Below are positions 57,266 to 64,000 of a DNA stretch of 64,000 bases, piece by piece. The position numbers and the translations under genes were made by a program. Location of the stretch: assembly GCA_017311185.1 (NCBI GenBank), contig JAESUZ010005094.1, forward strand, positions 553,511 through 617,510, written 5' to 3'. Position 1 is the stretch's first letter. Every line of letters starts with the position of its first letter. A model generated the notes under the pieces. It saw only the letters and a program-made list of their open reading frames with translations. It ran no database searches and was not told the DNA's origin. The stretch is from Proteles cristata cristata. Lineage: Eukaryota > Chordata > Mammalia > Carnivora > Hyaenidae.

Positions 57266-58180
57266 TGTGTTCTGTTTTTAAGCCTGGAAGATGACACGTG
57301 AATCTCAAAACCATCACCTCTGGTTGAAATCTGGGGATACCATGGAGCTGTACAGCCAGTTTGGCACCTGCTGCCAAATCAGACACTAGTGAGCAAGATT
57401 CTGAGTTTGGAACCTCTTTACACTGAAGTGGGGGAAGCTGATTATGCGTCTGAATAAGCAAGCCATTTCATGTTGATTTAAACCACTTGTGCTCATGAAT
57501 CCATAAAGCCATGTTTGGATTCCTGTAACTTGTCTGAATTTCTGAAAGTCAGGTTCGAGTCGGCTGTGTGTGTTCTGTGAAGACTCACTCTCTGGTCTAC
57601 TTTGGATACCTCAAGGGAAGATAAGAAACCCCCTTCACTGGAGTCAGGAGAGGAGGCAGGTGTAAGGGAGCCAAGTTCTCTGAGAATGTGACCACTTGGA
57701 AGAAGGTGGGTTTGCCTAGAGAGTTCTATAAGGACAGATCATGATAGTCAGTGGCAGGAAAAGGTGAAATAAGTTCGAAGCCCAGGAAGCTGGTAGCAAG
57801 GAGGGGCTGTTTGTCCACAGAGGCTGCACAGGGAGCAAGCTTCAACAGTGACACCAAGTGGTAGCAGGGAGCAATGGCAGGCTTGCATAGGTTCTCTCTG
57901 CTGGGGGAATCCACCAGAGCCTGGGGGAAGCCACAGAACCCTCCACTGAACGTCTCTGGGCCTTAGTTTCTCCCATTCTAAAACTGGACTGACCTACACT
58001 CACTCGCTTCTCATGCAGCGGAGTCTTTCTGATGACAACGCTGTAAATGGCCACCAACCAGGACGTGAAAGAGCGATCCGTCCATCTCCTGGCACCCTGG
58101 GCCGCCATGAAAAGGAAGGATTGATTTATGGATCTGGAGATTAAGTTGGTAAGAAAAGCTGTGTTCTGTTTGGGGAGGGG
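57266..58180. other. Unique intergenic DNA with a MIR trace
   Basis: No gene is recognised. A MIR-like core (CTGGGCCTTAGTTTCTCCCATTC) lies at about 57,955-57,980. Confidence 0.5.
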
Positions 58181-58510
58181 GTTGTTTTACAGCTTTTTGT
58201 TTTTGAGGTATATTTGAGGTATAATTGATAAACAAACCCCTGCACATATGGAATGCATACAATTTGATGCGTTTGGACAGAGGCACACACCTGGGAAGCC
58301 TTCAGCACATTCAAAGTAATTGACATACCATCACTTCCAAGTTTCCTGTGTCCGTTTGCTCTTTTGTGTGTCTAAGAACACTTAACATGAGATCAGTCCC
58401 CTTAAGAGACTTGTTAATAATAGGCACTAGGTTGTACAGATCTCTAGAATTTGTCCATCTTGTATAACTATGATGTTAGTTGATATGCATATAAATAAGC
58501 ATATCTATCC
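58180..58510 (-). mobile_element. Old L1 3' UTR fragment
   Basis: TTTTTGAGGTATATTTGAGGTATAATTGATAAAC, then CATACAATTTGATGCGTTTGGAC and CAAGTTTCCTGTGTCC, is the antisense of an L1MB-type 3' UTR. Confidence 0.7.
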
Positions 58511-58553
58511 ATAGATTTTCATGTCGGCTTCTCAGAATGTTCAAGAACATCCA

Positions 58554-58778
58554 GCCCAGCAAGATTGCCTTAGGTGGCTTGGTGAGTTAAATCCAGGTAC
58601 AGCCAGATCAGAAATTCTTAAGCTAGGTAGGTTGGGCCCGTGGGCTCTTAATGCTGACTGCTCAGAGCCTGGAGCCTATTTCGGAGTCTGTGTCTCCCTC
58701 TCTCTCTGACCCTCTCTTGCTCACTCTGTCTCTCTCTCTCTCTCCTAGAAATAAATAAAAATATTTAAAAAAAAAAAA
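58554..58778 (+). mobile_element. Rearranged felid SINE with target duplication
   Basis: The head is strongly altered (TTAGGTGGCTTGGTGAGTTAAATCC) but the 3' half is typical, with CCTAGAAATAAATAAAAATATT. AAGAACATCCA at 58543-58553 and 58779-58789 bounds it. Confidence 0.85.
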
Positions 58779-59104
58779 AAGAACATCCACATCCCATGCG
58801 GAAGGCTCCATGTCCTGCTGCTGATGGTGAAGACCTGCATGTCGGGTGAGGGGTAGAGGGGGAATTACAGAGCAATTCCCAAAACCAATTTTTTTCCCCT
58901 ATCATTGTGGCATCAGGAAGAGAAGCTGTGTTACTTTTGGATGCACTGTTTTAGCAGCAAAAACTTACAAACTTAACAACATGGGGGAAAAAAGAGAAAA
59001 TATGAGAGTAAACAGACGTCAGGGCTCTGGAGAGCACAGGTGTTCACACAGGGCTGAACCTGCATCAATGGGATGCCAAATTCGCAGTGAAAGATCTCCC
59101 TCTT

Positions 59105-59316
59105 GAGACACCCGGGCGGCTCAGCCAGTTGAGCATCCGACTGTGGCTCAGGTCATGATCTCATGGTTTTTGAGTTCGAGCCCTGTGTCGGGCTCTGTGC
59201 TGATGGCTCAGAGCCTGGAGTCTGCTTTGGATTCTGCATCTCCCTCTCTCTCTGCCCCTTCCCTGCTCATGCTCTGTCTTTCTCTCTCTAAAATAAGTAA
59301 CATTAAAAAAAGAAAA
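59105..59316 (+). mobile_element. Felid tRNA-Lys SINE
   Basis: Sense copy GACACCCGGGCGGCTCAGCC to CTCTAAAATAAGTAACATTAAAAAAAG. Confidence 0.92.
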
Positions 59317-60150
59317 AGCTCCCGCTTGTCTTCCAAACTGACCCCTCCAAGCAGAGGCCTCCAACCCCCTGCCCTGGCGTGCCTCCCATCTGGAATGACG
59401 TCATGTGCTCTGCCAACCTCCATTAAAGAATAAAAAACGGCACTCTTCATCAGAGAGTGATTTGTAGCCGCGCACGAGTGGAGAACCACATTTCAAAACC
59501 AGAAGCGTATTTCAGGCACGAGTAGCACTTAAAAGAAAATACTGTGGCAGCCTCTGGAGGCAGCAGACGTTGTTTATGTCATATCAACTTGAGTTTTGCT
59601 TAGCAAATCACCAGGCTGGCTCACAAGGAACGCTGCCCCCCGAGTCTGTTCCCTCCCGTCCCCGCCCGGCCCTTTTAACACAGGTGAGCAGAGCTGGGTT
59701 TTGACTTACCGACGGCAAAAAGGATCCCCTGAACGCCAGGCCTGGTGGGACGCAAAATCCCTAACAATTCTTGAAACACCCCCAGATGAGAAACCCCATC
59801 CCTTCCTCTGAGAAGTGCTGGCAGACACACTCTAACACCGTTAGCGATTCTTGCCTTCTGCTGTTCACACCCCGTGTCATCCCTTCTCCTTAAGTGGGGG
59901 GATCGTGACCTGCTTCCAGCCGACGCCGTACAGCACAGGTGACATGATGTCACTCCTCTGGTTATGTTACATAAGACGGCAGCACCCATCTGGTTAGCAG
60001 ACGCTCTCTGGCCGCTTCGGGGACACGCGCGGCTGTGCTGGGGAGGCCCACGTGGCGAGGAGTGAGATCCGGCCAACAGCGCGGCAAGAAATTGTCCCCC
60101 AGGCCAGGAGGCCCTGAATTCAGCAGCCGCGTGGGCTTGGGAGTGAGTCC
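59317..60150. other. Unique intergenic DNA
   Basis: About 830 bases between SINEs. No gene, repeat or promoter is recognised. Confidence 0.5.
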
Positions 60151-60337
60151 TGGGGTGTCTGGGTGGCTCCGTCAGTTTAAGCACCTGCCTTGGGCTTAGG
60201 TCATGGTCTCATGGTTCATGGGGTGGAGCCCTGTGCCGGGCTCTGTGCTGTCTGTGCAGAGCCGGCATCAGATCCTCTGTCCCCTCTGTCTCTCTGTGCC
60301 CCTTCCCTGCTTGTGACCTCTCTCTCTCTGAAAAAAT

Positions 60338-60389
<52 letters not shown>

Positions 60390-60398
60390 AGTTTGTTT
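60151..60398 (+). mobile_element. Felid SINE whose tail became a (GATA)n array
   Basis: Sense copy TGGGGTGTCTGGGTGGCTCC to CTCTCTGAAAAAATATA, after which the tail is about 12 GATA units at 60341-60388. Confidence 0.92.
60341..60388. repeat. (GATA)n microsatellite
   Basis: Twelve uninterrupted GATA units grown from a SINE tail, likely polymorphic in length. Confidence 0.97.
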
Positions 60399-60459
60399 AA
60401 AAAGGAGAAGAAAATGAGTGTTTCCAGTCGCTATGGGCTTGGAGGCTAGTATCTCGCAC

Positions 60460-60975
60460 ATACTCCCTCACCCCCCACAATTCATATGTTGAAGCTCTAA
60501 TCCCCACTGTGATGCTATTAGGAGGTTAGGCCTTTTGAGGGGGGTGGTGATCAGGGCAGGATGAGGTCTTGAGGGTGAGAATTAGTGCCTTCTAAAAAAA
60601 AAAGGAAGGGACAGGAGAGCTCGCTCTCTCCACACCGTGAGGACAAGAAAGACCGTCTGCAAGCCAGGAAATGAGCCCTCGCCAGACACCCAATCTCCCC
60701 GCGCCCCCGTCTTGGACTTCCCAGCCTCCAGAAGCGTGAGAGATAAAAGTGTGTTGTTTAAGCACCGCACCCCGCCCCCCGCCAGCCCAAACCCATGACG
60801 AAGACACCAGCTGAGCACTGAGGGGAGAGCCCAGCCTGGCCCGCGGCCTCGCAGATGACCCAGCTAGCTGTGCGCAGACGGGGAGAAAATAAACGCCCGT
60901 ATAAACGCCCATGACTTCAAGGTGCTATAAGCGGGTGCTAATATTGTTACTGCAGGAATAGATAATTGGCACAGG
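60460..60975 (+). mobile_element. Solo LTR, MST/MLT-like (ERVL-MaLR)
   Basis: AATTCATATGTTGAAGCTCTAATCCCC, then CTTGGACTTCCCAGCCTCCAGAAGCGTGAGAGATAAAAGTGTGTTGTTTAAGC, is the layout of a MaLR LTR including its AATAAA-like site. It is old and non-coding, with no internal retroviral genes nearby. Confidence 0.7.
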
Positions 60976-61351
60976 AAGAGCCTGATGGGGAACACGGAGA
61001 TCTTGTTTCCATCCAGGTCCCCACAACGTCCACGGCCACATCTGCGCGCGGCCTGGCGAGCACCCCCGAACTCAGGCTGGCGATCGTTTCTCTCGCCCCT
61101 GCGCCAGCTTACCGCAATCTGAGCGACTTCAAACTGCACTGGTTCCTTACCTTTCTGTTTCCGCAGGTCAGAAGCCCAGGTGGGTTCCGGGTCTCACACA
61201 AGTCTAAAGTCAAGGTGCTGCCCGGCGGGGCTATTCTCAGGAGGCTCCAGATGCATCCGGGTCCATGCTTATTCAGCTTGGTGGCCGCATTCAGTTCCTT
61301 GAGGGGCAGGACTGGGCTCTGTTTCCTTGGCAGAGCAAGGCGTTTCCCCGC

Positions 61352-61410
61352 GCACACCCTGTCTCTCTCTCCCTCTCTGTCTCTCTCTCAAAAATAAACA
61401 TTAAATGAAA
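61352..61410 (+). mobile_element. SINE 3' end fragment
   Basis: CTGTCTCTCTCTCCCTCTCTGTC followed by CTCAAAAATAAACATTAAATG is the tail half of a felid SINE. The head is missing. Confidence 0.65.
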
Positions 61411-61539
61411 GTCGATGACATTAGTTACATCTGCAAAGTCCCTTTTGCCACGAAACACAACATATTCATAGCTTCCGGGGATTGAAGTGTGGACGTGTTT
61501 TGGAGACCATTATTCTGCCTACCCCAACCCTTGACTCAC

Positions 61540-62060
61540 CCCCCCCTTCCTCACCTGCTCATCCAGTTGGTCAGTGCCTAAACTCTCTCCAGTCAGCTCC
61601 TGTGTATTGCGTTAGAGCTTCACTGTTCCATTTCGTCTTTGATGACTGCTGCTCGGACTATTGCAGTAGACTCCTGCTGGTAGCCTTTGCTTTCACTCTT
61701 GTCTACCAGGCTTCTTCCACGGTCACTTGGCCTCTCTCGAAAACAGCAGTGAACATGCCACTCTTATCATTCCCTCCTTCACAATCCGCCCACCACCACC
61801 AGGATAAGTCCCGTCTCCTTAGCATGGCACTCTGGGCCTCAAGGGCCCTACTGTGCGGCCCTTCTCAGTGTTTTACGCTAACCTTCATTATTCCTTCAAT
61901 TCAACTTGTTCCTCGGTCCTCTGGGCCTGAACTTACGCCATTCCCTCTACCTCCAGTGGCCTTTCTCCACCTCCAGCTTCCCGGAAAACTCCTACTCATA
62001 CCACAAAACTTTGCCTAAGTATGACTAACTTAACTAGGATTTTGCATCCTTCCTCAACTC
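61540..62060 (+). mobile_element. L2 LINE fragment
   Basis: AGTCAGCTCCTGTG..., CACCAGGATAAGTCCCGTCTCCTTAGCATGGCACTCTGGGCC and CCATTCCCTCTACCTCCAGTGGCC follow the 3' half of L2 in order. The 178-codon frame at 61482-62018 is a remnant of it and not a gene. Confidence 0.7.
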
Positions 62061-62204
62061 CTCAACTGGAGTTGCTGTTTCCTCAACACACCCCTGATGG
62101 CTGGGGTTTCTTGCTTTGACAGCACCTCTGCCAAGTCATTACAATCACCAGCTTACGCGCCTGTGCGCTTCGCACGAGACCAGGGGTCGAAAGCTCGGAT
62201 GCTC

Positions 62205-62660
62205 AGGGGAGCCCGACAGATTGGGTGAACGTGTGAGAACTTCCAGGTATAAGACAACGAGGACCTGAGAGTCCACGCCAGGCTAAAAGCCACTTCTGAA
62301 AACCCCATGTTCAGTGAGACCCAGGAACTCCTCTCTGGCACGTAAACCGTGCGGAAATCCGTGTACACTAGGCTGTTCGTAGCAGCACTGCCGGGAAGAG
62401 CTAACTGTCCGTCCAGGAAAAGAGAAAAGCAAACTGTGGAGCATGCACAGAATAGAACTAAGCTCAGCCAGTTCAAATAAATAAACTTGAACTCCATCCA
62501 GCTCCACGGACAAGGCACGCAACACGTGGAACAAAAAACAAGGCGGGCAGCGCATGAGGCGCCCCAGTGCCGTGTACACAGACTACACATCTTGCTAACA
62601 ATGCCCTCGTTTCTGGCTACATAGGCGGGAAAAGCATACGGGCTTGCCCGAGTGTGATGA
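62205..62660 (+). mobile_element. Old L1 3' remnant
   Basis: GCTGTTCGTAGCAGCACTGCC, AACTGTCCGTCCAGGAAAAG and AAACTGTGGAGCATGC resemble an L1M 3' region (TGTTCATAGCAGC...GTCCATCAATAGG...AACTGTGGTACATCC). Confidence 0.55.
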
Positions 62661-62824
62661 CGGCTACATTCAGGACGGTGTTGTCTGTGCGGATGTCAGA
62701 GGCGGCCGCGAGGGAGAAAGGGCACCCGAGGGGTATTAAGTGAATCCGGATTCGATTTGACTTACGTATTAATTGAGCCGGGTGGTAGCATATGGGTGTT
62801 TATTAATTTATTCCCTATCATTTT

Positions 62825-63025
62825 GGGGCACTCGAGTGGCTCAGCTGGTGAAGCACCCGACTCTTGGTTTAGGCTCAGGTCATGATCTCATGGTTCGTGA
62901 GTTCGAGCCCCGCATTGGGCTCAGTGCTGCTGGGATGAAGCCTGTTTGGGATTCTCTCTCTCTCTCCCCCTCTCTCTCTGCCCCTCCCCTGCTCTCTCTC
63001 TCTTTCTCAAAATAAACTTAAAAAA
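62825..63025 (+). mobile_element. Felid tRNA-Lys SINE
   Basis: Sense copy GGGGCACTCGAGTGGCTCAGC to CTCAAAATAAACTTAAAAAAG. Confidence 0.93.
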
Positions 63026-63181
63026 GTTATTCTCTAGTTTTGGGTCAGCCTGAAATACCTCACAATTACAGGCCAAAGGAAAAAAAAAAGTGGGTCTATT
63101 GTGGTCTAAGCCGCATCAGGCACCTAGCCCAGAGCCTGGCACCTAAATGATGAAAATACTATTTCCATTTTCAGGTGTCAT

Positions 63182-63185
<4 letters not shown>

Positions 63186-63224
<39 letters not shown>
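63186..63224. repeat. (GA)n microsatellite
   Basis: About 19 uninterrupted GA units in unique DNA. Confidence 0.97.
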
Positions 63225-63227
<3 letters not shown>

Positions 63228-63394
63228 GTAGTGTCCCCAGGTTCTGGAGGATGGACTGGCACTGGGTAGGGGTTAGAGACGCAGCGGCCGACTCAGATGT
63301 ATGCAGACATTTGCAGAACGTGGCATTCCAAGGTCACACTCCAGAGGGACTCAACGGCCCTTTCAGTCCCCCAGGTGGGCTTCCAGAAGATACC

Positions 63395-63500
63395 AGAGTG
63401 GGCACGAGTGAGAGGAGATTCCAATAACCCATTTTGCCAACCAGGAAACTGCAACTCATCTCTGGAGGGCCTAGGACTTGGTCCCAGGTCACAGCCTGAT
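63395..63500 (-). repeat. MIR fragment
   Basis: CCCATTTTGCCAACCAGGAAACTGCAACTC, then GGTCCCAGGTCACAGCC, resembles antisense MIR. Confidence 0.55.
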
Positions 63501-63523
63501 TGATCCCTGGCTTTCTTTCCATC

Positions 63524-63691
63524 GCAAATGTTTATTTATTTTTTGAGACAGAGGCGGGAGACGGGCAGAGAGCAGGGAACAGAGGATCTGCTGTCAGCGC
63601 AGAGCCTGAGGCGGGGCTCAAACTCACAAACCGTGAGACTATGACCTGAGCCGAAGTCAGTCCCTTAACCCACCGAGCCACCCAGGCGCCC
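63524..63691 (-). mobile_element. Felid tRNA-Lys SINE, shortened
   Basis: Antisense copy AATGTTTATTTATTTTTTGAGAC to GAGCCACCCAGGCGCCC. Confidence 0.9.
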
Positions 63692-63935
63692 TGCAAAGCC
63701 TTTCTTAACTGGCCCTTCTCACACGCCTGTGTCACGATGCCTCCCGCAGGCAAGGGGCTTGTCACCAGCAGACCAGGAACCACAGACCCCTCGGTCTCAC
63801 CAAATGGCAGTTTATCTTTCTGTCTACGCAGGGCCTGGAGTTCTCCCCGTCCCAGGAGCCTTCACATCTTCACAGATGGGACGTCGCTATGGTCCCAGCC
63901 TGGCTGCTTTGCTTCCAGTACTTTCGTTCTTACTC

Positions 63936-64000
63936 TTTTTTTTTTTAATTTTTTTAATGTTTTATTTATTTCTAGGAGAGAGAGATAGAGACAGCGTGAG
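63936..64000 (-). mobile_element. Young felid SINE cut by the window end
   Basis: TTTTTTTTTTAATTTTTTTAATG, then TTATTTCTAGGAGAGAGAGATAGAG, is the antisense tail of a young-type SINE whose head lies beyond the window. Confidence 0.9.

Noticed and set aside
63707..63720. TTAACTGGCCCTTC resembles the miR-193b seed region
   Set aside because: It diverges from the mature miRNA after AACTGGCCCT and no hairpin partner is present. It adjoins a SINE end. The real MIR193B locus should lie beyond the window.

Overview
This window is mammalian nuclear DNA from a carnivore, almost certainly a cat (Felidae). The main evidence is about 48 copies of a roughly 200-bp tRNA-Lys-derived SINE. Each has a GGGGCGCCTGGGTGGCTCAGTCGGTTAAG-like head, a (TC)n stretch and an AAATAAATAAA tail, which is the felid SINEC_Fc type of CAN SINE. 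The species cannot be told from the sequence. The window has long introns, nested LINE-1 copies, microsatellites and one CpG island, and nothing prokaryotic.

Positions 1 to about 30,400 hold the 3' end of MRTFB (MKL2, myocardin-related transcription factor B) on the plus strand. Five coding exons (1332-1469, 4004-4162, 4516-4653, 22390-22450, 24821-25335) join in frame and encode the last 336 residues. They cover the proline/glutamine-rich linker and the transactivation domain, and end in the family's PLPWD terminus. A roughly 5-kb 3' UTR follows, with an AATAAA at 30375-30380 just after an 18-nt match to the 5' region of U4 snRNA. The 17.7-kb intron before the 61-nt exon is mostly L1, all antisense to the gene, with SINEs inserted in it. 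Two places in MRTFB introns look like minus-strand exons (17277-17909 and 24010-24577) and are the best candidates here for an undescribed transcript.

From 30.4 to 54.5 kb the window is intergenic. L1 copies at 34.7-46.96 kb are nearly all plus-strand and carry many SINEs. A purine-rich (GAAA/GGAA)n microsatellite of about 575 bp lies at 40195-40768. Unique sequence remains at 30.4-32.2, 32.4-34.5, 47.2-48.4 and 51.8-53.2 kb.

At 54.7-55.4 kb a CpG island encloses an intact tRNA-Thr(CGT) gene (54998-55069) with A and B boxes and a T5 terminator. From memory, human 16p13.12 also has a tRNA-Thr-CGT downstream of MRTFB and upstream of MIR193B/MIR365A, so this looks like conserved synteny. The miRNAs themselves are not in the window. 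From 55.5 kb to the end there is intergenic DNA with MIR, L2, MER5-like and MaLR-like fossils and more felid SINEs. The supported genes are therefore one protein gene (partial, 3' end) and one tRNA gene.
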